Assembly (NCBI GenBank): GCA_002394685.1
Contig: DGUP01000063.1
Location: 76,002-140,001 of the forward strand
Length of the DNA: 64,000 nt
Origin: Treponema sp. UBA4307
GTDB taxonomy: Bacteria > Spirochaetota > Spirochaetia > Treponematales > Treponemataceae
Direction: 5' to 3'
Below, in pieces: positions 53,411 through 63,194 of this stretch (the stretch's first letter is position 1; the number at the start of each line of letters is the position of its first letter). The position numbers were made by a program, and so were the translations under genes. The notes below the pieces were generated by a model. It worked only from the letters and a program-made list of their open reading frames with translations, searched no databases and was not told the origin of the DNA.

Positions 53411-54762
53411 GAATAGCAGCCAGTTTTCTTTATGCCAGAAAAATGTTTTTCTCCAGGGATAAATTCAGTGAACAGAACCATGGAAGAAAATCGCTTCTGG
53501 GAGCAATGCTCTGTATAGGAATAAGCCTGATTCCTCTTGTATCCGTATTAGTTGTATCTGACGGAATGATTGAAGGTATGATGGGGAGAATAATAGGTTT
53601 GTCATCAGGTCATCTGGAAGTAAGATTTTCAGCCAGGTCTGATACATTGAAAAATTATGATGATTTTATTTCTACCGCAGACCGGATGCTGAAAATTGAA
53701 GGGGTTGAACAGGCTTTTCCGGAAATTCAGGGAACTGCCCTTGCGGTTGGTTTAAAGGTAAGAACCGGTGCTACTGTTAGAGGGGTTGATCCTGAAATCT
53801 TTACTAAAAACAAAAGTTATCAAAAACTGTTTCAGATTGTGGAAGGAGAAACAAATCTCTCTGAAAGTAATTCCTGTGTAATAGGAGAATATCTGGCAAA
53901 AAATCTGGACCTTCATACAGGAGACACCCTTAGAATTATAAATGTAAGCATTGGTTCTGGCAGCAGGGTGCTTCCAAAATTTACTACCTATAAAATTTCC
54001 GGTATTGTTTCATCCGGTTATCAGGAACTGGATGCACTCTGGGTTTTTATCCCCTTAAAAAAAGCCTTTGAATCAATGTCAATCAATACTGCTCAATATT
54101 TAATTTCTATGACAACTGCAGATCCTTTCAGCAGCGAACTTTACAAAATCCGGAGAGCTCTGAAAAATGAAGTGGCCGGATTCGGAGAAGGAGATGCTAT
54201 CGAAGGAGCAAATGTTTATTCCTGGCAGGAACTTAATTCATCCCAGTATGCAAATTTTTCTTCAACCCAGATACTTCTTTTACTTATTATGCTTCTGATT
54301 GTTATTGTGGCAAGCGTAAATGTTGCATCTGCCCTGATAATGCTGGTTATGGAAAGAAAAAAGGAAATTGCCATTTTAAGAAGTACTGGGGCAACGTCCG
54401 GGGGGATTACCCTTAGTTTTATTTTTACAGGTATGGCATGTGGTTTAGGAGGAATTTTAATTGGTATTCCTGTTGGACTTTTATGTGCCGTAAACGTAAA
54501 TTCTATTATTACTTTTGCAGAAAAAGTAGTAAATTTGTTTGCAAGGTTTTTCTATCTGCTGGCAAATCACAATCTTGCTTCCTTTAGAAATGTAAGTTTG
54601 CTTGACCCTGCATATTATATACAGGATTTTACAATTAACATTCCTTTTGGAAAACTTTTTATGATAACAGCAGGTACTCTGGTTTTATCCCTTATTGTTT
54701 CTGCAATTCCTGCAATAAAAGCCGGAAAAGAAAAACCAATAGAGACTTTACGCAAAATATAA
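53407..54762 (+). CDS. Second LolC/LolE-type permease
   Basis: The 451-residue permease has the same MacB/FtsX layout. The first helix lies near 38-58 (LCIGISLIPLVSVLVVSDGM), followed by a periplasmic domain (about 75-280) and C-terminal helices from ILLLLIMLLIVIVASVNV. It pairs with the first permease around LolD. The start overlaps the end of lolD by four bases. It is the last gene of the Lol unit; mcsA begins 50 bases later. Confidence 0.9.
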   Translation: MRIAASFLYARKMFFSRDKFSEQNHGRKSLLGAMLCIGISLIPLVSVLVVSDGMIEGMMGRIIGLSSGHLEVRFSARSDTLKNYDDFISTADRMLKIEGVEQAFPEIQGTALAVGLKVRTGATVRGVDPEIFTKNKSYQKLFQIVEGETNLSESNSCVIGEYLAKNLDLHTGDTLRIINVSIGSGSRVLPKFTTYKISGIVSSGYQELDALWVFIPLKKAFESMSINTAQYLISMTTADPFSSELYKIRRALKNEVAGFGEGDAIEGANVYSWQELNSSQYANFSSTQILLLLIMLLIVIVASVNVASALIMLVMERKKEIAILRSTGATSGGITLSFIFTGMACGLGGILIGIPVGLLCAVNVNSIITFAEKVVNLFARFFYLLANHNLASFRNVSLLDPAYYIQDFTINIPFGKLFMITAGTLVLSLIVSAIPAIKAGKEKPIETLRKI

Positions 54763-54812
54763 AAGAGTTTAAAATAATATGCGTTTGTCTTATATAAAGG
54801 AGCAACAAGAGT

Positions 54813-55352
54813 ATGATGTGTGATTTTTGTCACGAAAGACCTGCTGTAATTTTTCTCGAACAGCATAATTCCCTGGGGCAGAGGCGCAAATTAAATATTT
54901 GTTATGAATGTGCCGTGAATCATGGAATTAGTACAGACCCAAAATACATTGAAGCTTCAATATCTGAGCTCTTTCGCCAAATAGGAATGGGGCAGGGAGA
55001 AGAAAAAAAAGAAACTCCCGGTAAAGCTTGTCCTGTTTGTGGTGCCAGCATTAATTCTATTATTAAAAATAATGCTGCCGGTTGTCCTGAATGTTATTCT
55101 ATTTTTAAGGAGGAGATCAGTAAGTCTCTGGCAGACAGAAGCATTTCCGGAAAATATACTGGAACCCTGCCAAACCGTCTGAAGTCTTTTCGTTCTGTGC
55201 TGAATGACAGAATTGTTCTTGAAAATAAGCTTTCCGAGGCCTTAAAAAAGGAAGATTACGAAAAAGCTGCAATTTACAGAGATTATTTGAAGGCACTGGA
55301 AAATAAAAGTGTAACAAGTGACGGAGATTCAGCAGAAACTAAAGTAAATTGA
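54813..55352 (+). CDS. mcsA: McsA: zinc-finger activator of McsB
   Basis: In Firmicutes McsA activates the arginine kinase McsB. The 179-residue protein has the normal size and all four zinc CxxC pairs: C3/C6, C30/C33, C73/C76 and C91/C94. A UVR motif helix occurs near 145-175 (LENKLSEALKKEDYEKAAIY). An AAGGAG site precedes the ATG. It begins the mcsA-mcsB-clpC operon. No CtsR repressor gene precedes it, unlike in Firmicutes. Confidence 0.92.
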   Translation: MMCDFCHERPAVIFLEQHNSLGQRRKLNICYECAVNHGISTDPKYIEASISELFRQIGMGQGEEKKETPGKACPVCGASINSIIKNNAAGCPECYSIFKEEISKSLADRSISGKYTGTLPNRLKSFRSVLNDRIVLENKLSEALKKEDYEKAAIYRDYLKALENKSVTSDGDSAETKVN

Positions 55353-55370
55353 TTTTGATAGGAATGATAT

Positions 55371-56468
55371 ATGGCTGCAGGAAGCAGAAAAAATAAATCT
55401 CAGGCCAATGATGCCTGGTACACAGAGAAGGGAAAAGATGAAGATGTGGTTCTTTCCACAAAAGTTCGGTTAAGCCGCAATCTGGCAAATTTTCCATTTC
55501 CTGAATATGAAAAAGGTCAGCAGGTAGACCGGGTTCTTTCCATAATTTATGATGTATTTAATCATCTTGATGATGCCGAAAGATTTCAGTCTATAAAGGT
55601 TTCTGACCTGGATAATCTGGGGCAGAAAATTCTTGAAGAAAGAGGTGTTTTGCAGACACTTGATGGTCAAAATCCAGGTCTTGTAATAAGAAATGACGGC
55701 AAAGTCAGCTGTCAGATTAATTCCAGGGATCATATCCGTATTTCTTCATATAAAACAGGTTTTGATCCGGAATCAACTTTTAAGGAATCAAAGGATCTGG
55801 ACAACCTGATGCAGACAAAAGTTCAATTTGCAGCAAGCTGGGATTTCGGTTACCTTACTTCCTGTCTTGATGAGGCAGGAAGTGGAATGAAGCTTTCAAG
55901 TCTGTTTCATTTGCCGGGACTTTCTCTGGAGGGAAAAATCTGGTCCTTTATGCAGAAGTGCAGGGAAAGGGGCTACATTTTAAGTTCAACCTATGGAGCC
56001 GGAAAACAGGGTATGTCACTGGGGTCATACTATACAATTACAAATCTGAATTCTCTTTCCGGCAGTGAAGAAGAACAGATAGCTGCCTTTTATAATTACG
56101 GAAAAGAAGTAATTGAAATGGAAAAGACAGCCCGTAAAGAATGTGAATATAACAAAATGTCATTAATAAAAGATATGGTATATAGAGCTTTTGCCCTGGC
56201 AAAATACAGTCTCTTTATGCCAGTCAGGGAATCTGTGGAAGTCATTTCAAACATCAAGTTGGGTAAAGACCTAAACCTGCTGGATGGAATTGACGATAAT
56301 AAACTGAATGCTCTTTTATATAGAATTCAGGATGGTCACCTGGAGTATGTACTAAAAAACGGGGATTTTGATTTTCCAGGAGATATTGCTGAAGATTCAG
56401 TGAAAAAAAATGAACGTCTCAGATGTCTCATTTTACAGGAAGCCGTAGAAAAAGTTTCTGTGGTATGA
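55371..56468 (+). CDS. McsB-family protein arginine kinase homologue, probably inactive
   Basis: The 365-residue protein is clearly related to McsB (VVLSTKVRLSRN, FGYLTSC, FHLPGLSL, EVISNIKLGKDLNLLDGI) and lies between mcsA and clpC. Active McsB has NEEDHxRIQ; here it is NSRDHIRIS (117-125), so both glutamates are gone. The YGEGSEA loop is YGAGKQG (208-214), losing the second catalytic glutamate and the preceding Arg (RGxYGEG is SSTYGAG). The phosphate-binding Arg of SSRIRLARN is K31. The C-terminal RDxxRA phosphoarginine-site motif is not recognisable. C165 is kept. It probably acts as a ClpC adaptor without kinase activity. Confidence 0.82.
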   Translation: MAAGSRKNKSQANDAWYTEKGKDEDVVLSTKVRLSRNLANFPFPEYEKGQQVDRVLSIIYDVFNHLDDAERFQSIKVSDLDNLGQKILEERGVLQTLDGQNPGLVIRNDGKVSCQINSRDHIRISSYKTGFDPESTFKESKDLDNLMQTKVQFAASWDFGYLTSCLDEAGSGMKLSSLFHLPGLSLEGKIWSFMQKCRERGYILSSTYGAGKQGMSLGSYYTITNLNSLSGSEEEQIAAFYNYGKEVIEMEKTARKECEYNKMSLIKDMVYRAFALAKYSLFMPVRESVEVISNIKLGKDLNLLDGIDDNKLNALLYRIQDGHLEYVLKNGDFDFPGDIAEDSVKKNERLRCLILQEAVEKVSVV

Positions 56469-56491
56469 GTTAAAAGCTCTCGGGAGGAAAT

Positions 56492-59122
56492 ATGACAAAG
56501 ATTCTTTCACCACGTGCCCAGCGTCTGATTGTTGCTCTGGCTCAGGATGAAGCATATAAATTAGGAAGTACAAGTCTTGTTCCGGAACATGTAATTCTTG
56601 CTCTTTTGAAAAGTGCAGATGGATTGGGGTATTTAACTCTCAAACAGCTTAGAATAAACGTGTTAACCCTTCAGCTTGCTATTGAGCAGAGTATGCCTGC
56701 AAGAATTCCTTCAAGAGAACTGGTTGAACTTCCAATGTCCGGCCGCTTAAAGAAACTGCTGGATGCAGCTTTACTTGAATCAACTTCTCTGGGCTGCAAT
56801 TACATTGGTACGGAACATCTTCTCCTTGCATCAATTCGTGAAGTGGGCTCCATAATGGAATCCTATTTTCAAAAAACAAAGATTACTTTTGATGGAGTTA
56901 AGGATGCGGTTAAAACAATTGAAAGAAAAATTCCTTCAAGTGCCCTTACTTCTGAGGATAAACGTGTTCCAATGGAAATGGCAAATCTTTTTCCAGGCAG
57001 TAATCTTTCAACCCAGCTTAACGGTGACAACAAGGCAAATCAAAAAAAGAAATCTGTAAATGACAGTTTCCTTGCCCAGTATTCTAGAGATTTAACTCAG
57101 GAAGCTCAAAATGAGAAGATGGATCCTGTCATTGGTCGCTCAAATGAAATCCGGCGGGTAATTCAGATTTTGAGCCGCAAAACAAAAAATAATCCTGTTC
57201 TTGTAGGTGAACCTGGTGTCGGTAAAACTGCAATTGTTGAAGGTCTGGCACAGGCCATTGTTGAAGGAAAAATTCCTGCAGGTCTGTCAAATAAGAGAAT
57301 CCTTTCCCTTGATTTAGGTGCCCTTGTTGCAGGTACAAAATACCGTGGCGAATTTGAAGAGCGCATGAAAAAAGTGATTAAGGAAATAAAAGAAGATAAA
57401 AACATAATTCTCTTTATTGATGAACTTCACACTGTTATTGGTGCAGGTGGTCCGGAAGGATCTATGGATGCAAGCAACATGCTCAAGCCTGCATTAAGCC
57501 GTGCTGAAATTCAGATTATTGGTGCAACAACCCTTAAAGAATATAGAAAATATATTGAAAAGGATGCAGCACTTGCAAGAAGGTTTCAGAAGATTGTTGT
57601 GGAAGAGCCAAGTACTTCTGATACAGAAGAAATCCTTCGCGGCATAAAAGCAAGTTACGAAAAATATCATAATGTTATTTACGATGATGATGTTATTGAA
57701 ACTATCGTAAAATATTCTCAGCGTTATATTCCTGAAAGATTTTTACCTGATAAGGCAATTGATATTCTTGATGAAGCCGGAGCAGTGAAAAAAATTCAGA
57801 CTGAAAGTAAGCCTGAAGAAATTATAAATCTGGAAGAAACAATTGAAGAACTGACAAAAGAAAAAAATGAACTTGTAGCAAATCAGGATTATGAGAATGC
57901 TGCAAAAGTCAGGGATAAGGTTCTGGAAATTAGAAAGCAGATTGATGAATTCAATTCATACTGGAAAGACAATGCAAGAAAAAATAAGCTTCATGTTACC
58001 AGAAATGATGTTTGTACAATTATTGCTCAATCAACAGGTATTCCAGTAGACCAATTGAATGAAGATGAAACTCATCGTCTGTTAAAGATGGAAGATGAAA
58101 TCCACAAGGAAGTTATTGGTCAGGAAGATGCCGTTAAAGCAATTTCCTCTGCAGTAAGAAGAAGTCGTGCAGGTATTTCATCACATAAGAGACCTCTGGG
58201 ATCTTTTATTTTTCTTGGACCAACAGGAGTCGGAAAAACACAGCTTGCCAAGACTCTTGCAAAATTCCTTTTTGGAACAGAAGATGCCCTTATAAGAATT
58301 GACATGAGCGATTACATGGAAAAGTTCAATGCATCCCGTCTGGTAGGAGCCGCTCCAGGATATATTGGTTATGATGAAGGCGGTTCTCTTACAGAACAGG
58401 TAAGGCAGCATCCATATTCTGTCGTGCTCTTTGATGAAATTGAAAAAGCTCATCCTGATATTTTTAATCTGCTTTTACAGATTCTTGAAGAAGGTCAGCT
58501 TTCTGACAATCTGGGGCATACCGTAAGTTTTAGAAACACAATAATTCTTATGACAAGCAATGCGGGTGCAAGAAAAATTACTCAGGAAAATAAGATGGGC
58601 TTTGCTACGTCAAAGGAAGGTCTAATTTCATACAGTGAAATTAAATCATCTGCAATGGAAGAACTTAAGCGTCTTATGACACCAGAACTCTTGAATCGTA
58701 TTGATGATATCCTTGTTTTCAATGCACTTTCGAGAGATGAAATTTCTGAAATATTTAATATTCAAATCGGAGATCTTGAAAGTCGTATTGAAGAAAAAGG
58801 TCTTAGACTGGAAGTAAAAAAAGCTGCCCGTGATTATTTCATTGACAATGGATATGAACCGTCAATGGGTGCAAGACCAATGCGTCGTCTTTTACAAAAT
58901 AAAATTGAAGATCAGGTAGCAAACTTACTTCTTTCAGGAAGCAGAAAAGATGAAGATGTAATTACAGTGGATTACAAAAATGATGAAATTACTGTAAAAT
59001 ACTCTTATTCATCTGCAAGAAAAAAAGGCCGGTCAAAAAAAGCAGACTCTTCCAGCATTTCAAAGAAGGTCTCAGATGATGTAAAACTTCTTGAAAAAGA
59101 TTTTACTCTTGCAGACAACTAA
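56492..59122 (+). CDS. clpC: ClpC-type AAA+ unfoldase
   Basis: ClpC unfolds proteins and feeds them to ClpP. The 876-residue protein has an N domain (about 5-145, SPRAQRLIVALAQDEA) and Walker A1 GEPGVGKT (239-246). A UVR/M-domain helix follows near 450-490 (ENAAKVRDKVLEIRK), then Walker A2 GPTGVGKT (576-583) and a MGF-like tripeptide that may be the ClpP-docking loop (KMGFATSK). The C-terminal basic stretch is long. It follows mcsB by 23 bases. ClpP is not in the window. Confidence 0.95.
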   Translation: MTKILSPRAQRLIVALAQDEAYKLGSTSLVPEHVILALLKSADGLGYLTLKQLRINVLTLQLAIEQSMPARIPSRELVELPMSGRLKKLLDAALLESTSLGCNYIGTEHLLLASIREVGSIMESYFQKTKITFDGVKDAVKTIERKIPSSALTSEDKRVPMEMANLFPGSNLSTQLNGDNKANQKKKSVNDSFLAQYSRDLTQEAQNEKMDPVIGRSNEIRRVIQILSRKTKNNPVLVGEPGVGKTAIVEGLAQAIVEGKIPAGLSNKRILSLDLGALVAGTKYRGEFEERMKKVIKEIKEDKNIILFIDELHTVIGAGGPEGSMDASNMLKPALSRAEIQIIGATTLKEYRKYIEKDAALARRFQKIVVEEPSTSDTEEILRGIKASYEKYHNVIYDDDVIETIVKYSQRYIPERFLPDKAIDILDEAGAVKKIQTESKPEEIINLEETIEELTKEKNELVANQDYENAAKVRDKVLEIRKQIDEFNSYWKDNARKNKLHVTRNDVCTIIAQSTGIPVDQLNEDETHRLLKMEDEIHKEVIGQEDAVKAISSAVRRSRAGISSHKRPLGSFIFLGPTGVGKTQLAKTLAKFLFGTEDALIRIDMSDYMEKFNASRLVGAAPGYIGYDEGGSLTEQVRQHPYSVVLFDEIEKAHPDIFNLLLQILEEGQLSDNLGHTVSFRNTIILMTSNAGARKITQENKMGFATSKEGLISYSEIKSSAMEELKRLMTPELLNRIDDILVFNALSRDEISEIFNIQIGDLESRIEEKGLRLEVKKAARDYFIDNGYEPSMGARPMRRLLQNKIEDQVANLLLSGSRKDEDVITVDYKNDEITVKYSYSSARKKGRSKKADSSSISKKVSDDVKLLEKDFTLADN

Positions 59123-59144
59123 AAAAAATTAAGGGGCTTAGTAT

Positions 59145-59756
59145 ATGAAAGAATTTCTGGAATATGATCAGGTGAGAAATGATTCACTTTTATTAGTTGA
59201 TAAAATTTATCAGCAGGATGGATTCGTTCCTGATGTTATTTATGCTTCACTCAGGGGTGGTGCATATATGGCAAATATTTTCAGTGAATATTATAAAATT
59301 GCATTGAAAGATCATAAACCTGTTTTGTATGCAGCAGTTGTTGCTCATTCTTATTCAGATGTCAGAAAGCATGATTCTGTAAGAATTGACGGCTGGACTT
59401 ATTCACCTGACTATCTCCGTACTGGTGATAAGATTCTTCTTGTTGATGATATTTATGATTCTGGCCGCACATTAAATTACCTGGTTGATATTTTCCTTCA
59501 GAAGGGAATTGCCAGGGAAGATATTAAAGTTGCTGTTCATGATTATAAAGTATACAAATATAAGGATCAGGGACCTGTAAAGCCTGATTATTATTGCCGT
59601 AAGTTTGAAGTTGAAAGCCCGGATCAGAATAACTGGATTAATTACTGCAGCCACGAAATGGTTGGCCTTACAAAAGAGGAACTGGAAGAGCGGTACTTTA
59701 AGCCTTATCCTCAACTGAAGGAACCTCTTTCAAAAATCTTTGACTTAGACAAATAG
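59145..59756 (+). CDS. Phosphoribosyltransferase-domain protein
   Basis: The 203-residue protein has the type I PRTase core with the PRPP-binding motif LLVDDIYDSGRTLNYLV (near 105) and a basic/Gly turn VIYASLRGGAYMANIF that resembles xanthine/hypoxanthine phosphoribosyltransferases. The rest diverges from Hpt and Gpt, so the substrate is not assigned. It probably salvages a purine base. It lies behind clpC with a 22-base gap and a GGGG site. Confidence 0.78.
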   Translation: MKEFLEYDQVRNDSLLLVDKIYQQDGFVPDVIYASLRGGAYMANIFSEYYKIALKDHKPVLYAAVVAHSYSDVRKHDSVRIDGWTYSPDYLRTGDKILLVDDIYDSGRTLNYLVDIFLQKGIAREDIKVAVHDYKVYKYKDQGPVKPDYYCRKFEVESPDQNNWINYCSHEMVGLTKEELEERYFKPYPQLKEPLSKIFDLDK

Positions 59757-59761
59757 GTGCG

Positions 59762-61909
59762 ATGATTTTAAAAAAGTTTTTTTCTCTTCTTCTTGTTTTT
59801 TTAGGATTGATTTCATCTGTTGAGGCATTCAGCCTGGATGATATTATTAGTCCTAAAGAAGGAGAGTGGAGTAATTTACAGACTCTATCATTAAATCCGT
59901 CTCCTGAGGACTGGGAAATTTATTATTCCATTGATAATTCAGATCCTTATGAAAAAGGTTTTGTTTATCAGCAGGAAGTTGTTCTCCCCCTCCGTGGCAA
60001 TATTACATTGAAGATTGCTGTTTTTAACCGTGCAGGAGAACGTCAGGATTTTGAAAGAAAATTTACTGTAAAGGAATTTTCAGGATATAAAAAAGGAGAT
60101 GCCAGAAGGAACTTTATCGAAGAACTTAACAGACGTCCCCTCTATACTCTATGGAATGGATATTCCTTAAATATTCCGGAAGGATTAAAAGCTTGTCTGG
60201 GAGGAAAGAAGGAATTTCTTCAGGATATAAAAAGCATAAAAGTTAAGCCGGACAGTCTTCTTTCTCAAAAAACAAATCTTGTTTTGTCAGATGGTGAAAA
60301 TACTTTTTCTTATGTACTTAAAATGGTACCTCTGATCAAAAAAGGATGGAATCGAAAAAAACTCCCTTTTAGAATAAATGACTGGAATGAAATAATTTTT
60401 ACTGATAATACTTACTCATATTTTCTGGACAATCAAAAAGTTGAATCGGAATCTGTAAAAATTAATCGCGATGAAAATCATATAATCAGCTGGAAAAAAT
60501 CTGATAACTCTGATGATACTGAAGAAGGCTCATTTATTCTTAAAGAGATACCTGCACTTGACTGGACCAGAAAAACTGACGGCTCCCTTGAAGTTAAACT
60601 TATATCATCTGATGAAAATTATTTTATCTGCGGACAGGAAGATAATTATAAATCTTATAAAATTATTGATATTCCTGTTAAAAGTTTCTGCATAGATTTA
60701 ATGGAAACTGACCAGATTTATTTTAACGAAAATCTTAAAATTTTTTACGATGGAATATATCAGGGGACTCTTAATTTTAATTCCTTTATTGATAAAAGGG
60801 CTGCCGGTAATCCCATTTTTATTTCTTCTGCACAAGCAGGATTTTCACGTCAGGCTGTAAATCTCACTATAAAAAGTGATGAAGAAAAAGAAATATATTA
60901 TTCTGTAAGTCCTTCCGTTTCCAGATCTGATGATTTCTATGGAAAAGATAAAAGTTATTTTGATCATGTTAAAGATGGAGATTTTCAGCTTTATCAGGGA
61001 GAAACAATTTATCTATTTTCTGAAAACAAAGATGCAAGTTACTATAGGCTACGGGCCTATGCTGTAGATGAAAATGGGATTAAGAGTAATATTGAAACTA
61101 TTGAATTTATAGTTGATCAGTACAATTATTTTTTTAATCCATCAAAAAAGTTTAAGAAAGATGATTCCTATCCTCCTGGAAGCTATCAAAATCCATTTAC
61201 TGATTTTACTACTGCATTAAATTATGTAAACAATGAATCAAATCTCCGCCTTCATGTAATGTGTGATTTGTCACTGAAAAATTATAATCTTAATTTGACA
61301 AAAGATATTTCTCTGGAAGGAATAAACAGCAGAATTACTCTGGATGAAAATTCAAAAATTCAGATTTCAAATGCTGCAGTAAAATTTAAGAATATCCGTT
61401 TTAATCAAAGTGTAAAAACTGGAAACAGTAGTTTTATCAACGTAAAAAACGGCTCTGTCTTTTTGGAAAACGTAACAGTTGATTATTCTTTACAGTCTGG
61501 TGCAAAAGGAAATTTGTATGGAATCAATTCAACTAATTCAGAAGTTGATGTAAAGAACTGCATTTTCAATATTAGCGGCAACGATGAAGCCTGTTTTATC
61601 TGGGGAAAAAATTCCAAAGTCTCTGTTATGTCGGCAAACCTTACAGCTAAAGCTGGAAAAGTTAATGGTATTTATTTAATTTCTTCAGTGGGTATTTTTA
61701 TTTCCAGCACATTTGTTATGGACTGCAGTACTGGTGACTGCATACATCTTGAAAAATGTTCGTCTTCACTTTCATCAAATAAATTTGTCCTTACAAAAAA
61801 CAAATATAAAAAAATTGATAATAATTCAAAAAATCCACCAAGAGCATTTTACAAAGACAAATCCACAAGTATTATAGAATATACAAATAACATGGAAAAA
61901 GGGTTTTAA
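59762..61909 (+). CDS. Exported surface protein with chitobiase-like and beta-helix domains
   Basis: The 715-residue protein begins with a signal peptide (FFSLLLVFLGLISSVEAF). A CHB_HEX_C-like domain (about 28-115) shows the DWEIYYSIDNSDPYEKG pattern with the S-D-P turn. A similar segment recurs near 370-460 (EIYYSVSPSVSRSDDFYG). The last 260 residues form short Asn/Ser-rich right-handed beta-helix units (INVKNGSVFLENVTVDYS). It is probably a secreted or cell-surface protein. There is no catalytic motif. It starts six bases after the PRTase gene. Confidence 0.7.
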   Translation: MILKKFFSLLLVFLGLISSVEAFSLDDIISPKEGEWSNLQTLSLNPSPEDWEIYYSIDNSDPYEKGFVYQQEVVLPLRGNITLKIAVFNRAGERQDFERKFTVKEFSGYKKGDARRNFIEELNRRPLYTLWNGYSLNIPEGLKACLGGKKEFLQDIKSIKVKPDSLLSQKTNLVLSDGENTFSYVLKMVPLIKKGWNRKKLPFRINDWNEIIFTDNTYSYFLDNQKVESESVKINRDENHIISWKKSDNSDDTEEGSFILKEIPALDWTRKTDGSLEVKLISSDENYFICGQEDNYKSYKIIDIPVKSFCIDLMETDQIYFNENLKIFYDGIYQGTLNFNSFIDKRAAGNPIFISSAQAGFSRQAVNLTIKSDEEKEIYYSVSPSVSRSDDFYGKDKSYFDHVKDGDFQLYQGETIYLFSENKDASYYRLRAYAVDENGIKSNIETIEFIVDQYNYFFNPSKKFKKDDSYPPGSYQNPFTDFTTALNYVNNESNLRLHVMCDLSLKNYNLNLTKDISLEGINSRITLDENSKIQISNAAVKFKNIRFNQSVKTGNSSFINVKNGSVFLENVTVDYSLQSGAKGNLYGINSTNSEVDVKNCIFNISGNDEACFIWGKNSKVSVMSANLTAKAGKVNGIYLISSVGIFISSTFVMDCSTGDCIHLEKCSSSLSSNKFVLTKNKYKKIDNNSKNPPRAFYKDKSTSIIEYTNNMEKGF

Positions 61910-61910
61910 A

Positions 61911-62507
61911 ATGAATAATATATATATATGTGGTCTTGATGAAGCAGGAAGGGGACCACTTGCCGGACCGGTTTCTGCAGGGGCTGTAATTTTACCTGAG
62001 GATTTTCCACTGGAATTATTAAATGACAGCAAAAAGCTTACTGAAAAAAAACGTGAAAAAGCTGACGGTATAATTAAAGAAAAAGCTTTATGGGGAATAG
62101 GTTTTGTAAGTCATGAAGAAATTGACCGTATTAATATTCTTGAAGCAAGCTTAAAGGCAATGAAACTTGCATGGGAAATGCTCATACTAAAAAAGGATGA
62201 CTGGTGCAGGGAACATAATCTTCCACCAATTGATATTTCCAGCATGCAGGCTATTGCTGATGGAATTTATGTTCCAGACATAAAGTGCCCGGTTAAATGT
62301 GAGGTAAAAGCTGATGGAAAATATCCAGCTGTTATGGCGGCAAGTATTATTGCCAAAGTAGGAAGAGATCGGCTGATGATGGAGTACGATAAGGAATATC
62401 CAGAATATGGTTATGCAAAACATAAGGGATATCCTACGCCTGCTCATAAAGAAATTTGCAGAAAAATCGGGCCAAGTCCAATTCAACGACTGACCTTTAA
62501 ATATTAA
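61911..62507 (+). CDS. rnhB: Ribonuclease HII
   Basis: RNase HII cuts the RNA strand at ribonucleotides in DNA duplexes. The 198-residue protein shows YICGLDEAGRGPLAGP, with the first Asp/Glu metal pair, and ASIIAKVGRD plus KADGKYP with the later Asp. The C-terminal KHKGYPTPAHKE is typical. The start immediately follows the surface-protein stop (ATGA-like spacing). It is the standard short type. Confidence 0.95.
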   Translation: MNNIYICGLDEAGRGPLAGPVSAGAVILPEDFPLELLNDSKKLTEKKREKADGIIKEKALWGIGFVSHEEIDRINILEASLKAMKLAWEMLILKKDDWCREHNLPPIDISSMQAIADGIYVPDIKCPVKCEVKADGKYPAVMAASIIAKVGRDRLMMEYDKEYPEYGYAKHKGYPTPAHKEICRKIGPSPIQRLTFKY

Positions 62508-62524
62508 ATATATGGGAGTTTATT

Positions 62525-63106
62525 ATGAATGAGGGAGTTGTTATCAGAAATTATATTGAATCCGATAGAGAAGCACTTCAAAGAATTTTAAAGAATGAAG
62601 CTTCTTACACCACAAAACGAAATGGCGGGGGATCAGAAAAGAAAAAAGAATGTCTCTGCTATATGTACTGCGATTACTATTTTGATTTTGAACCGGAAAA
62701 TGTTTTTGTTGCGGTAGATAATGGTGAACCATGCGGATTTATTGTAGGAAGTACTGACTGGAATCTATTTCGTTCTAAGATGAATGAGATTTATATTCCT
62801 AAAATTAATAAAAACTGCAAGCTTTGGGGCGCTTTTCATAAATTATGTGTAGCTGTAAATAAAAAGCAGGACAATGCCGGTGGAGTTGCATTCCACATTA
62901 ATATTGATCACAACCATCAGGGTAAAAAAATTGGAACAAAGCTTATGACTTGTATGTCTGAAAATGCCGCAAAGAAAGGAAAGAAATTTCTTTATCTTGT
63001 AACTATGAACTCAAAAACGGCCGGTTACGCTTTTTATAAAAAACTTGGATTTGATGTAGTTAAGCGTTATCCCGGCGGTTCACTAATGATGAAAAAGAAT
63101 GTTTAA
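62525..63106 (+). CDS. GNAT-family N-acetyltransferase
   Basis: The 193-residue protein has a GNAT fold. The acetyl-CoA loop is HQGKKIGTKLM (near 138), followed by MNSKTAGYAFYKKLGF, the usual C-terminal motif. An insertion with several cysteines lies near 35-60 (CLCYMYCDYYFDFEP). The substrate is not deducible. A GGGAG site precedes the ATG. It is the last plus-strand gene before the terminator. Confidence 0.85.
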   Translation: MNEGVVIRNYIESDREALQRILKNEASYTTKRNGGGSEKKKECLCYMYCDYYFDFEPENVFVAVDNGEPCGFIVGSTDWNLFRSKMNEIYIPKINKNCKLWGAFHKLCVAVNKKQDNAGGVAFHINIDHNHQGKKIGTKLMTCMSENAAKKGKKFLYLVTMNSKTAGYAFYKKLGFDVVKRYPGGSLMMKKNV

Positions 63107-63114
63107 ATAAAAAA

Positions 63115-63157
63115 AAGTGTACCCTGAAATTGTTATCAAATTTCGGGTACACTTCTT
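63115..63157. terminator. Bidirectional terminator between GNAT and PUR-domain genes
   Basis: GTGTACCC (63117-63124) pairs with GGGTACAC (63145-63152) and GAAATT with AATTTC inside, with one bulged T. A-rich and T-rich flanks serve both strands. Confidence 0.9.
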
Positions 63158-63194
63158 TAGAGTAAATTATCCTATTTTATCAGGATTGTATGAA

